A stretch of 64,000 bases of DNA, taken from positions 930,001-994,000 of the forward strand of contig NZ_JBHTAA010000005.1 in the NCBI RefSeq assembly GCF_042663225.1, read 5' to 3'. The position numbers were made by a program, and so were the translations under genes. The notes under the pieces were generated by a model. The model searched no databases, had not been told where the DNA came from, and saw nothing but the letters and a program-made list of their open reading frames with translations. Shown one piece after another: positions 32,409 to 41,177 of the stretch; positions within the stretch are counted from its first letter, which is position 1, and each line of letters begins with the position of its first letter. This DNA is from Haloferax namakaokahaiae. GTDB lineage: Archaea; Halobacteriota; Halobacteria; Halobacteriales; Haloferacaceae.

Positions 32409-33727
32409 TTCTTGCCGACGCCCGGGACCTCGCGTTCGAGAGCGCGCGCGTCTTCGGCGAGTTCGTCGCGCTCGAAGTAGAGTAACTCGACGGCGATGAC
32501 CGCGACGCCGAGCGCGAGCACCGTCCAGAAGGTGCCCTGTTCTGCGGTGTAGAGGTGCCACAGGAGCGCGAGCACCGACGCCGCGGCGCCGACGGTGGCC
32601 GCCGCGGGAATCGCCGCAGTCGTGAGGTTCTCGCGCTGGCGGAAGGCGACGAGGCTGAGACCGCCGAAGATGCTGATGAACGCGAGCGACGCGAACGAAC
32701 TGATGGCGTCGAGGCTACCGAGGAAGGTGAACGCGGCCGAGAGCGCCCCGAGGACGAGCAGCGCCCGAACCGGTTCGTCGTGGCTCTCGTCGCGCAACCG
32801 ACTCGGTAAGAGGTCGTTCGAGACGAGGCGGTTCGAGAGGCGCGCCGAACTGAACAAGGTGGCGTTGATGGCGCTCCCGGTCGAGAAGAGCGCCGCCAGT
32901 GAGATGAGAACGAACCCAATCTGGCCGAGGAACGGCCGAGCGGCGATTGCGAGCGCGGTTTCGGCGTGTCGTTGGATAGCGTCGAGACCCGCCAGATTCG
33001 TCGTGACGAGCGCGACGAGGATGTAGAGCGCGGTCGCGGAGACGATGGAGATGTAGACCGCCTTGCGAACCGTCTCTGTGGGATTCTCGATGCTATCCTG
33101 GTCGAAAAAGAGGAGTTCCCACCCCTCGAACGCGACGAACGAGACGGCCGCGGCGATGACCGGACCAGCACCGAGGTTGCCGAAGCCGAGACTGATGCCG
33201 CCGTGGCTGGTTCCGTACCAGATACCACCGAGACCGAACAGGAGTAAGATGGCGATTTTGAGACCGACGAGCACGTCTTCGGTGCGCCCGGAGGCGTGCG
33301 CGCCGAGGACGTTGAGACCGACGAATCCGGCGACCATGAGCGCCGAGACGACGGGGCGGATCGAGAATCCCGCGACGGAGGCGACGCCGACGAGTTCGGT
33401 GAAGTAGCCGCCGAACGCGTAGGCGTACATCGCCATCGTTCCGACGTAGCCGAAGACGAACGTCCAACCGACGATGCCGGAGAGCGTCGTGCTCCCGGTG
33501 AAGTGTTGGACGTATCCGATGGGACTCGTCGCATCCGAGAGCAGGCTATTGAGTCGTAGCATCGAGTACCCGGCCGCGAGCGCGAGCAGGCCAGCGACGA
33601 CGAAGGCGGCCCACGCGAGCGTTCCTGCCGCCCCGGCGACGACGCCGAGCACGGCGAAGATACCACCACCGACCATGCCACCGATTGCCATCGAAACGGC
33701 TTCTGGAAGCCCGACGGACTCGGACAT
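32405..33727 (-). CDS. APC superfamily amino acid permease
   Basis: A 440-residue transporter of about twelve helices. The opening VSMAIGGMVGGGIFAVLGVV contains the GGG-I-F turn typical of APC transporters (unwound TM1). VSFVAFEGWELLFFDQDSI is the TM6 region, and ALFSTGSAINATLFSSARL follows. Family members exchange or import amino acids or polyamines; the substrate cannot be read from sequence. ATG 33727 matches the MSESVGLPEAV start used by relatives; upstream codons to 33814 are not helix-like. Confidence 0.87.
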   Translation of the reverse strand: MSESVGLPEAVSMAIGGMVGGGIFAVLGVVAGAAGTLAWAAFVVAGLLALAAGYSMLRLNSLLSDATSPIGYVQHFTGSTTLSGIVGWTFVFGYVGTMAMYAYAFGGYFTELVGVASVAGFSIRPVVSALMVAGFVGLNVLGAHASGRTEDVLVGLKIAILLLFGLGGIWYGTSHGGISLGFGNLGAGPVIAAAVSFVAFEGWELLFFDQDSIENPTETVRKAVYISIVSATALYILVALVTTNLAGLDAIQRHAETALAIAARPFLGQIGFVLISLAALFSTGSAINATLFSSARLSNRLVSNDLLPSRLRDESHDEPVRALLVLGALSAAFTFLGSLDAISSFASLAFISIFGGLSLVAFRQRENLTTAAIPAAATVGAAASVLALLWHLYTAEQGTFWTVLALGVAVIAVELLYFERDELAEDARALEREVPGVGKN

Positions 33728-33851
33728 GATACCTGGTAGACACTCGACACGGATGAATGCCGTGGCTGGGGAAACGTCTGACCGAACTAAAAACGTGAAC
33801 GGAAGAAGTGACACCGACCGTTGGAAGGAGAACGCGGTGTCTGTGGTGGGG

Positions 33852-35423
33852 TTAGTTGGCGGCGATAACGTCGTCGATGCGGACGATCATCGTCGCGGCT
33901 TCGGTCGCAGATTCGATTGCCTCGCGCTTGACGGCCGCGGGGTCGATGATGCCGTGTTCGACGGGGTCGCCGATTTCGCCGGAGCGGCCGGTCGAGATGA
34001 TGCCGGCGATTCCCTCGTGCTCGTAGCGAGCGCGCAGATCGACGAGTGCGTCGATGGGGTCCATGCCGGTGTTCTCGGCGAGGGTGCGCGGCAGGGCTTC
34101 GACGGCGTCCGCGTACGCCTCGACGGCGAGTTGCTTGCGACCTTCGATACCTGCGGCTTCGGAGCGGATACGGTCGGCGATGGCGATTTCGGTCGCGCCC
34201 GCGCCGGGGACGACGCCGCCCTTGTCGAGTGCGGCGACGACGACATCGACGGAGTCGTTGATGGCGCGTTCGAGTTCGTCCACGACGTGTTCGGTGCCGC
34301 CGCGGAGGAACAGCGTCACGGCCTTGGCCGCGACACCGCCTTCGACGAAGGTCAACTCGTCGTCGCCGAACGTCTTGATGCTGACCGAATCGACGTGGCC
34401 GAGGTCGGACTCGTCGAGGTCGGAGAGCGAGCCGAGGCGCTTCGCTCCGGTCGCGCGAGCGATGGCGCGGGCGTCCGATTTCTTCACGCTCTTGAACGCG
34501 AGGATGCCCGCGTCGGCGAGGTAGCCGGCGACGCGGTCGTCGATGGACTTCGTGCAGAAGACCACGTCCACGCCGGCGTCTTTGAGCGCCTTCGAGTAGC
34601 CGCGGAGTTCCGTGTCCTCGGCGTCGATGGCGGCGGTGAGCTGGTCCACGGAGGTGATGTTGTACTCGGTATCGACCTCGCTCTTGCGCACGTCGAGTTT
34701 CATGTCGAGGACCGCGACGGTGGCGTCTTCGACAGAGCGGGGCATGTTGTCGTTGACGGGTTCCTTGTCGAGGACGACGCCTTCGACGAGTTCGGTCGCC
34801 GAGGAGGACGCGCCCGTGCGGGTGAGGACGCGAACGTTGTCGCGGTCGAACTTGCCGTTGCTCTCGTGGACCATGCGGACGGCCTTGACGACGTGCTTTG
34901 CGAGCACGTCGGCGGTCACGTCACCGGTTCCCTTGCCGGTCATAGAGGACTCGGCGACCTGTTCGAGCAGGTCGTCGTCGAGTTCCACGTCGAGGACGAA
35001 GTCGTCGATTGCCTCCTGTGCGATACGCGCGGCCTCGGTGTAGCCTTCGACGATGACCGTCGGGTGGAGGTCGTCGTCGAGGAGGTCCTCGGCGTGCGCG
35101 AGGAGTTCGCCGGTGAGGACGGCAGCGGTGGTCGTGCCGTCACCGACTTCCTCTTCCTGCGTCTGCGAGACTTCGACGATCATCTGTGCGGCGGGGTGCT
35201 CGATGTCCATCTTTTCGAGGATGGTCGCACCGTCGTTGGTGATGACGACGTCGCCGGAGGAATCGACGAGCATCTTGTCCATACCGCGTGGTCCGAGGGT
35301 GGTTCGTACAGCCTCGGCGACGGCCTTGCCGGCGCGGATGTTCGAGTCCTGTGCGGAGCGACCGCGTGTGCGGTTCGAGCCTTCTGCGAGGATGTAGAGT
35401 GGTTGCTGCATTCGTGAAGCCAT
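33852..35423 (-). CDS. cct3: Thermosome (group II chaperonin) subunit, CCT3-type
   Basis: A 523-residue chaperonin subunit that folds proteins in a two-ring ATPase cage. GPRGMDKMLVD, VVITNDGATIL and VGDGTTTAAVLTGELL are intact ATPase motifs; GGVVPGAGATEIAIA and TENT-like GMDPIDALVDL follow. The C-terminus ends VRIDDVIAAN with no Gly-Met repeats, in contrast to typical CCT1/CCT2. That fits the third H. volcanii subunit, which I recall being dispensable. The promoter has a clear TATTTATA box. Confidence 0.95.
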   Translation of the reverse strand: MASRMQQPLYILAEGSNRTRGRSAQDSNIRAGKAVAEAVRTTLGPRGMDKMLVDSSGDVVITNDGATILEKMDIEHPAAQMIVEVSQTQEEEVGDGTTTAAVLTGELLAHAEDLLDDDLHPTVIVEGYTEAARIAQEAIDDFVLDVELDDDLLEQVAESSMTGKGTGDVTADVLAKHVVKAVRMVHESNGKFDRDNVRVLTRTGASSSATELVEGVVLDKEPVNDNMPRSVEDATVAVLDMKLDVRKSEVDTEYNITSVDQLTAAIDAEDTELRGYSKALKDAGVDVVFCTKSIDDRVAGYLADAGILAFKSVKKSDARAIARATGAKRLGSLSDLDESDLGHVDSVSIKTFGDDELTFVEGGVAAKAVTLFLRGGTEHVVDELERAINDSVDVVVAALDKGGVVPGAGATEIAIADRIRSEAAGIEGRKQLAVEAYADAVEALPRTLAENTGMDPIDALVDLRARYEHEGIAGIISTGRSGEIGDPVEHGIIDPAAVKREAIESATEAATMIVRIDDVIAAN

Positions 35424-35458
35424 GTTGAAACCTCAAGCGAGTACAACGTTTGCAGTTC

Positions 35459-35466
35459 TATAAATA
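35459..35466 (-). promoter_or_regulatory. TATA box of the thermosome gene
   Basis: TATTTATA on the minus strand, preceded by GCAGAAATG (BRE-like), is centred 39 bases before the ATG. It is the best TATA element in the window. Heat-induced control is likely from the family but cannot be read from sequence. Confidence 0.62.
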
Positions 35467-35563
35467 CATTTCTGCGAGCGGTGCGCTATGAAATCGCACG
35501 ACAGGGAGACGAACGCGCCCGGAATTCGACGTTCGTCGTTCGTGCGTTCAGCGCTCGTGTAAC

Positions 35564-35845
35564 TCAGATATCGGGTGGTGCGACTCGAAGTGTTCCGTCG
35601 CCAAACAACGAAACGAGGTAGCCAGCGTACCTGAAGGTGAATTCGAGCGACGGGTCTCGTGCCGTCCCAAACAGCGAGTTGAGTGCCTCTGGATCGACGC
35701 CCACGTCAGCTAACGGTGGCAGTTCGAGTGGACTGAGTTCCTCGGCCGTTGCAACAGCCGAAGTTACGGCAACTGCGAGATCGTCGTATCGGTCCGCAGA
35801 GATAGTCACTGCAGATGATGGTTCGGTCTCACGTTCATCGTCCAT
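35564..35845 (-). CDS. HalOD1-type output domain protein
   Basis: A 93-residue protein containing one domain with the haloarchaeal HalOD1 pattern: AVTSAVATAEELSPLELPPL, then PSLEFTFRYAGYLVSLFGDG near the end. HalOD1 occurs alone or attached to response regulators and is taken to be a signalling output domain, but its action is unknown. It is 140 bases upstream of (divergent in order from) the thermosome start and 42 bases downstream of the Bat-type regulator gene, same strand. Confidence 0.75.
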   Translation of the reverse strand: MDDERETEPSSAVTISADRYDDLAVAVTSAVATAEELSPLELPPLADVGVDPEALNSLFGTARDPSLEFTFRYAGYLVSLFGDGTLRVAPPDI

Positions 35846-35887
35846 ACAATCCGTAACGGGAATCTGGTATCTATGAATGTGGGTTGA

Positions 35888-36550
35888 CTATGTAATCCGT
35901 TCTTCATTAGGTGTCTCGTCCGAGACAGCTTCTGCGAGACACCGATAGGCCCGACGCAATCTGGCCGCGACCGCCTGTCGAGAGATTCCGAGTTCGGTGC
36001 CGAGTTCGGCGAGCGACGTTCGGCGGCGGTCGTCGAAGTAGCCGTGGTCGAGCGCGAGGAGGAGCGCTTCTCGCTGCCCGTCTGTCAGTCGCCTTTCGAT
36101 GGGGGTTTCGTACTCTTCGAGCGTGACGAGGCGGGTTACGTCCATGTCGATTTGCTCTGTGACACAGCGTGCTCGAAGTTCTCGCAGAGCAGTGTGAGAA
36201 CGCAACCGCAGTTCGAGAGTCCACGACTCTCCAGTGCTCGAACAGGCGAGCAGCGTGATATCGAACGCCGAAAACGCCGACAACAGTGGGTTTTCTTCGT
36301 GGTCTACCACCACCTCGTAGAGCGCTCCGTCGGGAACGGTTTCGAGCATCGTTATCTCGCTCACTTCGGGAATCGCTTTTGCTCGCTCACCGTACTCACT
36401 GGCGAGTTCGCCCCGGACCCAGACCGTACAGCCCTCGGAGACAGCAGTCGGAATGAACGGTTCGAGTTCGAGTTCGAGGGTGTCGATATCGGCCACTCGA
36501 CCGAGACAGAAAACAGAAATCGGCAATTCGACCTCTGCGATGAGACTCAC
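35888..36550 (-). CDS. Bacterio-opsin-activator (Bat) type HTH regulator
   Basis: A 220-residue protein. The first ~150 residues are a Bat-type sensor/regulatory region (VFCLGRVADIDTLELELEPF, EVVVDHEENPLLSAF). The C-terminus is the Bat HTH: LTDGQREALLLALDHGYFDD, RRTSLAELGTELGISRQAVA, RLRRAYRCLAEAV. Start is GTG at 36550, immediately preceded at the right distance by CATATA-like text on the minus strand, so likely leaderless. It probably controls neighbours such as the HalOD1 gene, which is inference. Confidence 0.83.
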   Translation of the reverse strand: MSLIAEVELPISVFCLGRVADIDTLELELEPFIPTAVSEGCTVWVRGELASEYGERAKAIPEVSEITMLETVPDGALYEVVVDHEENPLLSAFSAFDITLLACSSTGESWTLELRLRSHTALRELRARCVTEQIDMDVTRLVTLEEYETPIERRLTDGQREALLLALDHGYFDDRRRTSLAELGTELGISRQAVAARLRRAYRCLAEAVSDETPNEERIT

Positions 36551-36722
36551 AACCGTGCTTCAACGGATGGCATCAAAAGCGTATATGACCGTATGACGGC
36601 CTAATGACAACGTAATCCAGACATTCGGGATTTCGTACCGTTTCGACGGGCCGTCACGTTGGGTGCCAGTGTCTCGCCATTTTCTGTAATCTATTTCAGA
36701 CCCAACCGTGTGGAGTTGGACA

Positions 36723-37547
36723 ATGCTGGAGTTGGAACACGGGTTTCGGGTCGTCGATGTGAACGCCCAACTCGACCCAGACGAGCAGTCCATCGCAACG
36801 CGGGGGCGAGAAATCAGCCCCGAGCGCCTCGAACGAGAACTACACCAGGCAGGCGTCGTCCGCGCCGTCGTCTCACCGGGTGCCCAACCCGGCGACGTGA
36901 GCTATCTTCGACCGAACAACGCCGTCGCGCGCTTGAGCGTGGACCGGCCGTTTCTCGCCTTCGCCCGCATCAACGGCCCGCGCGACCCGAGCAGTAAGAC
37001 CATGGGCCGCCTCCGTAACCTCACCGCCTCGCGCGCCGCCCACCACACCGACCCCGAAGACGTCGAGCAGTACGCCTACGACGACCGATTCCACGGCTTC
37101 TGTCTCGCGCCCGCGGTCGATGGACTGCCGGACGACGAGACGCTCGACATGCTCGAATCGGTCGGCCTTCCCGTGTTCGTCGAGGCCGGCGAGGCGTTCA
37201 CACCGCGGACCCTCTCCGAGACGCTCCTCGGTCGGTTCCCCGTCATCATGTCGAGTTTCGGCGGTTACCCCCTCAATCGTGACCTGATGGACGAAGCCAT
37301 CGACATGCTCGACGACCACGACGACCTGTATCTGGACACGAGTTTCGTCTGCTTCCGGAGCGTCCTCGAACGCGCCCTGCTCGAACACCCGGACCGCGTC
37401 CTCTTCGGGAGCGGCGCACCCGAGACCCATCCCAACGTCGGCGTCATGGAGATTCTCACCCTCGACGTGTCGGAAGACGCCCTCGCCAAGGCGTTCTCGA
37501 ACAACGCGACGCGCGTGATTTCGGCGCTCGGGCCGGGCGAGGAGTAG
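36723..37547 (+). CDS. Amidohydrolase-fold protein with degenerate metal site
   Basis: A 274-residue TIM-barrel protein of the amidohydrolase-2 type: FRVVDVNAQLDPDEQ at the start, FHGFCLAPAVDGLPDDETLD, GLPVFVEAGEAF in the middle, LYLDTSFVCF and VLFGSGAPETHPNVGVMEIL near the end. In active members strand 1 ends in HxH (DxHxH) and the DRVLFGSDxP Asp is a ligand; here these read VNAQ and GSGAPE, so the metal site looks lost. It might bind a ligand or act as a metal-independent enzyme. ATG 36723 is preferred over GTG 36708. Confidence 0.72.
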   Translation: MLELEHGFRVVDVNAQLDPDEQSIATRGREISPERLERELHQAGVVRAVVSPGAQPGDVSYLRPNNAVARLSVDRPFLAFARINGPRDPSSKTMGRLRNLTASRAAHHTDPEDVEQYAYDDRFHGFCLAPAVDGLPDDETLDMLESVGLPVFVEAGEAFTPRTLSETLLGRFPVIMSSFGGYPLNRDLMDEAIDMLDDHDDLYLDTSFVCFRSVLERALLEHPDRVLFGSGAPETHPNVGVMEILTLDVSEDALAKAFSNNATRVISALGPGEE

Positions 37548-37632
37548 CCACTCTCGTATATCACCGACTTCCCCCATCTCATGGATAGTGTTGTCTTCTT
37601 CGGCCATCGGACCGAGAAGACGCTTAAGGAGT

Positions 37633-37836
37633 CTATCGAAGGCGTAACCCCACGCCCAGTACCGCCAGTCCACTACCGACCAGCGCACCGACGGCCAACA
37701 ACCCGGCAACGCCACCGATGCTGACGAAGACGGCAGTTCCGACTGCAAAGACACCCGCAACAGCTATCGCAATACGTAATCGTAACAGTCTGCCGAGGAT
37801 TCGACGTTGAAACAGAACTCTGAGCGGACCGCGCAT
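37633..37836 (-). CDS. Small membrane protein, two helices
   Basis: A 67-residue protein with a basic N-terminus (RGPLRVLFQRRILGRLLRLR) and two adjacent helices (IAIAVAGVFAVGTAVFVSIG, LLAVGALVGSGLAVLGVGLR). It sits 6 bases after the glycosyltransferase gene on the same strand, which suggests cotranscription and a membrane partner role. No family is recognised. It could be a fortuitous hydrophobic frame, but its codon pattern and position favour a real gene. Confidence 0.55.
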   Translation of the reverse strand: MRGPLRVLFQRRILGRLLRLRIAIAVAGVFAVGTAVFVSIGGVAGLLAVGALVGSGLAVLGVGLRLR

Positions 37837-37842
37837 CTGCGC

Positions 37843-38745
37843 TTACCGCCAGTCGTACCGAGCGACGGCGCGGTCGGCGCGCTTCGACCGACCGTGTGGA
37901 TTACGCGCCCTGCTTCGGTCGCGGGCGCGGGCGACGAGACCGTCGGACGCGCCGGTCGAGATTCCCATCACCACGTCGCGGCCGGTGCCGACCCAGCCAG
38001 ACGGCGTCACCTCACCGTCGAGTACGCCGCGTGCCGCGGCGATACCGTCGCTCGCGGCGTGTTTGAGAGTGCGTTTGATAATCGCCGGTCGAACGCCGTA
38101 GTTCTTGACGAGTCGATACGCGAGCGAGCGGTACTTCCAGCCCCAATCGCGCTCGGAGACGCCACCGTCGGCCTCGAACTCGCGTTGGACACACATCTCC
38201 GGTGCCCACGCGACGGTTCGGTCGAAGGTGGCGAGGCGGTGGGCGGCGTCGCGCGCGCCGCCGGTGCGGAGGTACTCGTCGAAGCCGTCGAGGTCGTCGA
38301 TGGTGCGGCGGCGGAAGGCGACGTTGCCGCCGTTGAAGTAGGTGACCGTGCGCCCCGAAATCGTCCGCTGTTCGAGCGATTCGGTGGTCATTCCGTTCCG
38401 AAGAGTCTGGTGCAGTGGGCCGGTGACGACGTCCGCATCTTCGATGCCTGCTTCGAGTGCGTCCAACCACGAATCTTCGATTGCGAGGTCGTATCGGAGG
38501 AAGGCGACCACCTCACCCGTCGCGGCTTCGAGACCGGCGTTGCGCGCGACGTTGAGCGTGCGGTCTGAGATTTCGATGAGCACGTCCACGTCGTCGCGCT
38601 CTCGTACCATCCCGGTCGTACCGTCGGCTGACGGCCCGTTGACGACGATTACCTCGGCGTCGGGGGCGTACTCGGCCAGCGCATCGAGGCTGGTGACGAG
38701 GCTGTCCCGACCGTTGAGCGTCGGGAGCACAACCGAGAGGTCCAT
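37843..38745 (-). CDS. Glycosyltransferase family 2 protein
   Basis: A 300-residue soluble GT-A enzyme. MDLSVVLPTLNGRDSLVTSL is the nucleotide-sugar-binding start; VIVVNGPSADGTTGMV and LNVARNAGLEAATGEVVAFL follow, and the DxD-like site reads LRYDLAIEDSW. FNGGNVAFRRRTIDDLDGFD and WAPEMCVQREFEADGGVSERDWGW are late motifs of the family. No transmembrane segment is seen. The sugar donor and acceptor are unknown; the neighbours (a membrane microprotein and a methyltransferase) hint at a cell-envelope glycan. Confidence 0.88.
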   Translation of the reverse strand: MDLSVVLPTLNGRDSLVTSLDALAEYAPDAEVIVVNGPSADGTTGMVRERDDVDVLIEISDRTLNVARNAGLEAATGEVVAFLRYDLAIEDSWLDALEAGIEDADVVTGPLHQTLRNGMTTESLEQRTISGRTVTYFNGGNVAFRRRTIDDLDGFDEYLRTGGARDAAHRLATFDRTVAWAPEMCVQREFEADGGVSERDWGWKYRSLAYRLVKNYGVRPAIIKRTLKHAASDGIAAARGVLDGEVTPSGWVGTGRDVVMGISTGASDGLVARARDRSRARNPHGRSKRADRAVARYDWR

Positions 38746-38843
38746 ACTCGACAGTTGCTACGGACCTACTTAAATGTGAATTGAAACTCCGTGTTAATAT
38801 CTACCGTAGACCACGCGAGACGGTCGAATGAGAGGAATGGGGG

Positions 38844-39602
38844 TTATTCGGCGTCGCTGGCGTGCTCTTCCGCACGGGTTTCGGCGTCGGTCGCCGACGG
38901 AACGCGAGCGTTCCAGTAGGAGACCGAGGCCACGTCGTCGCCGACGAGTGAGTCGCCGACCGCGAGGTCGAACGACCGGAAGGGCTGGGCGATGCCGTTC
39001 GGAATCTTTCGGTAGAACCCGAACGGGAGCACGAAGTCGTGGTTCGCTTCGACGAGCGAGAGACCCGCGTTGTCGAGGAGGCGATGCACGTCGTTCGCGG
39101 AGTAGAGATGCGACCCCATCGGGAGCAACCAGTTGTAGGCGACGCGCAGACTCTGGTCGTTGAACGTATCGAAGAAGACCTGATTCTTCGAGACGCGCGC
39201 CATCTCCGTGAGGAACTTCGTCGGCGTGTCCGCGAGGTGGAAAAACCGCATGGCGAACACGGCGTCGAAGTGGTCGTCCGGAAACGGCAGTCGCGCGGCG
39301 TCGCCGCGGAGGAACTCGATGTTGTCCTCGACGCCCGCTCTGCGCGCCTTCTCGCGCCCCTGTTGCATCATCGCCCGCGAGATGTCGAGACCGATGATGT
39401 CCGCGCCCTGCTGGGCGAGCATCACGGTAAAGCGACCGGTCCCGCAGGCGATTTCGAGGATGTTCTTGTCTTCGACCGGGCCGAGAGCGTCGAGCACTGC
39501 CGCTTTCTCCCGCTGGTCGATGAGCTGACCGCCCCGCGAAAACCGCTTCGAGTCGTACTCCCGAGCGATGTCGTCCGCTTGGTACCACTCCTTTCCTTTC
39601 AC
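38844..39602 (-). CDS. Class I SAM-dependent methyltransferase
   Basis: A 252-residue Rossmann-fold methyltransferase. Motif I is NILEIACGTGRFTVMLAQQG, motif II GLDISRAMMQQGREKARRAG, then EFLRGDAARLPFPDDHFDAVF, and FFDTFND near motif IV. The substrate is unknown; the downstream half is variable and could fit a lipid, quinone or small-molecule methylase. The N-terminal YDSKRFSRGGQLIDQREKAAVL is a SAM-lid type helix. It is followed by a glycosyltransferase on the same strand with a 99-base spacer, so they may belong to one unit. Confidence 0.9.
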   Translation of the reverse strand: MKGKEWYQADDIAREYDSKRFSRGGQLIDQREKAAVLDALGPVEDKNILEIACGTGRFTVMLAQQGADIIGLDISRAMMQQGREKARRAGVEDNIEFLRGDAARLPFPDDHFDAVFAMRFFHLADTPTKFLTEMARVSKNQVFFDTFNDQSLRVAYNWLLPMGSHLYSANDVHRLLDNAGLSLVEANHDFVLPFGFYRKIPNGIAQPFRSFDLAVGDSLVGDDVASVSYWNARVPSATDAETRAEEHASDAE

Positions 39603-39697
39603 GCTACGCTGTATCGCGGGGGCACCGGTAAAACGATACTGGATGCGTCGTGCGGTCTGGGGTGATGCTTACCCGCACTGGGCACCAACCATGAGGT

Positions 39698-39859
39698 ATG
39701 CCAACGTGCCGCATCTGTGGTGCTACGCACGACGCCGACGAGTTACAGCGCCACATCACGGAGGGAATCCTCATCGTCCACTGCCCCGACTGCCACGCGC
39801 CGATGGGAAGTTACCACGTCGGGTCGCCCGCGGTCGATACGAAGCGCGCTGACTCTTGA
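39698..39859 (+). CDS. Zinc-ribbon microprotein (CxxC/CxxC)
   Basis: A 53-residue frame. MPTCRICGATHDADELQRHI has CxxC near the N-terminus, and VHCPDCHAPMGSYHV holds a second CxxC, a complete four-cysteine zinc ribbon with a 23-residue spacer. Small zinc-finger proteins of this type are abundant in haloarchaea and mostly uncharacterised; a nucleic-acid or protein-binding role is inferred. A TGCTTACC element at 39665 is a possible TATA box about 30 bases upstream. It has no close gene partner. Confidence 0.7.
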   Translation: MPTCRICGATHDADELQRHITEGILIVHCPDCHAPMGSYHVGSPAVDTKRADS

Positions 39860-39993
39860 TTCGGAGACCGCGCATGGGTTCGAACAGCGCGATACCCATT
39901 TTTGCGACTGAAATAATATCTATATTAGGAGTCTGCATTGTTTTGTCACACTGGTAGCTAACTCTTAACACGGAGGACATTGGCTAGGCAAGT

Positions 39994-40266
39994 ATGAGCA
40001 CCACCACTGCAGAACCAGACGCCGAAGCGCTGCTTTCGGAAGCCGAGTTCCGTGAGCGCCTCCGCGAACTCCCACCGAGCGCGAAGCTCGTCGCAAAAGT
40101 CCTCGAAAGCGATGCGCCCCTCTCGCAGGGACAACTCGCCGAGGAGTCGCTCCTCCCGGACCGGACCGTCCGCTACGCGCTCAACCGTCTCGAAGATTCG
40201 GACCTCGTCGGCTCGCGCTACTCCTTCAAGGACGCGCGCAAGCAGGTCTACTTCCTGAACACGTAG
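39994..40266 (+). CDS. MarR/TrmB-like winged-helix protein
   Basis: A 90-residue protein almost entirely one winged helix: LPPSAKLVAKVLESDAPLS, GQLAEESLLPDRTVRYAL (helix-turn-helix and recognition helix), NRLEDSDLVGSRYSFKDARK (wing). The short Thr-rich N-terminus (MSTTTAEPDAEALL) is common in such haloarchaeal regulators. Gene neighbours on both sides are unrelated. The region just upstream (39860-39993) is AT-rich with several TATA-like stretches, so expression may be regulated. Targets are unknown. Confidence 0.82.
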   Translation: MSTTTAEPDAEALLSEAEFRERLRELPPSAKLVAKVLESDAPLSQGQLAEESLLPDRTVRYALNRLEDSDLVGSRYSFKDARKQVYFLNT

Positions 40267-40338
40267 AGTTCGACCAGGCTCTGACCAAGCCACGCACTTT
40301 TCCCAACTGACTAATTCGTTCCCGAGCGAAGCCGCCGT

Positions 40339-41127
40339 ATGAACGTCACTCGCGTCTCCGTCCCCGTCGAAACGCGCGCGCCGACCGGCGCGACGAACGC
40401 GTATCTCGTCTCCGACGACGGCGAGACGCTCCTTCTCGACCCCGCCGCCCGAACAACGGACCTCGACTCGCTGGTCGAAGACCGCGGCGCGGACCACATC
40501 GCCGTGACCCACACGCATCCGGACCACGTCGGCGCGGTCGCCGACTACGCCCGCGACACGGGAGCGACAATCTGGTGTCGTCGCGGGCGGGAAGCCATGT
40601 TCGAGGCGGCGACCGGAGTTTCGGCCGACCACACCTTCGTCGAGGGGACGACGATTCCCGTCGGCTCGGGCATCGAGGTGCTCGATACGCCCGGTCACGC
40701 CCGCGACCACGTGACGTTCGTCGCCGGCGACGAGTACGTGACCGGTGACCTCGCTATGGCCGAAGGAAGCGTCGTCGTCGGTGCGCCCGCCGGCGACATG
40801 CGCGCGTATCTCGTTTCCCTCCGACGGCTCTACGCTCGAAATCCGCGACGGATGCATCCCGGCCACGGTCCCGTCATCGAGGATTCGCGTGACGTTCTCG
40901 CTCGACTCATCGACCACCGGCGCGCCCGCGAGAAGAAAGTGGAGGCCGCGATTCGAGACGGCGCGCGCACGCCGGACGAAGTGACCGACGCGGCTTACGA
41001 CAAGGACGTCTCGGCCGTCTACGACCTCGCGCGCGCCACCGTCGTCGCGCACATCGAGAAACTGGCCGCCGAGCGCCGAGTTCGATGGGACCCGAAGACG
41101 CAGTCGGTCGAGCCACTCGAACGCTGA
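40339..41127 (+). CDS. Metallo-beta-lactamase fold hydrolase with C-terminal winged helix
   Basis: A 262-residue protein. The binuclear site is intact: THTHPDHVGAVADYA (HxHxDH), DTPGHARDHVTFV and VTGDLAMAEGSVVVGAP, with a late HPGHGPVIEDSRDVL. After ~residue 195 comes a helical region (LARLIDHRRAREKKVEAAIR, then TVVAHIEKLAAERRV), resembling the LACTB2/glyoxalase II-like family that ends in a winged-helix. Substrate is unknown (thioester, phosphodiester or RNA end). It stands alone, 50 bases before the next gene. Confidence 0.9.
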   Translation: MNVTRVSVPVETRAPTGATNAYLVSDDGETLLLDPAARTTDLDSLVEDRGADHIAVTHTHPDHVGAVADYARDTGATIWCRRGREAMFEAATGVSADHTFVEGTTIPVGSGIEVLDTPGHARDHVTFVAGDEYVTGDLAMAEGSVVVGAPAGDMRAYLVSLRRLYARNPRRMHPGHGPVIEDSRDVLARLIDHRRAREKKVEAAIRDGARTPDEVTDAAYDKDVSAVYDLARATVVAHIEKLAAERRVRWDPKTQSVEPLER

Positions 41128-41177
41128 GCGAAGACTGAACCGCGTCTCTCTTACCCCTCGCGCCCGCACGAGTCACT

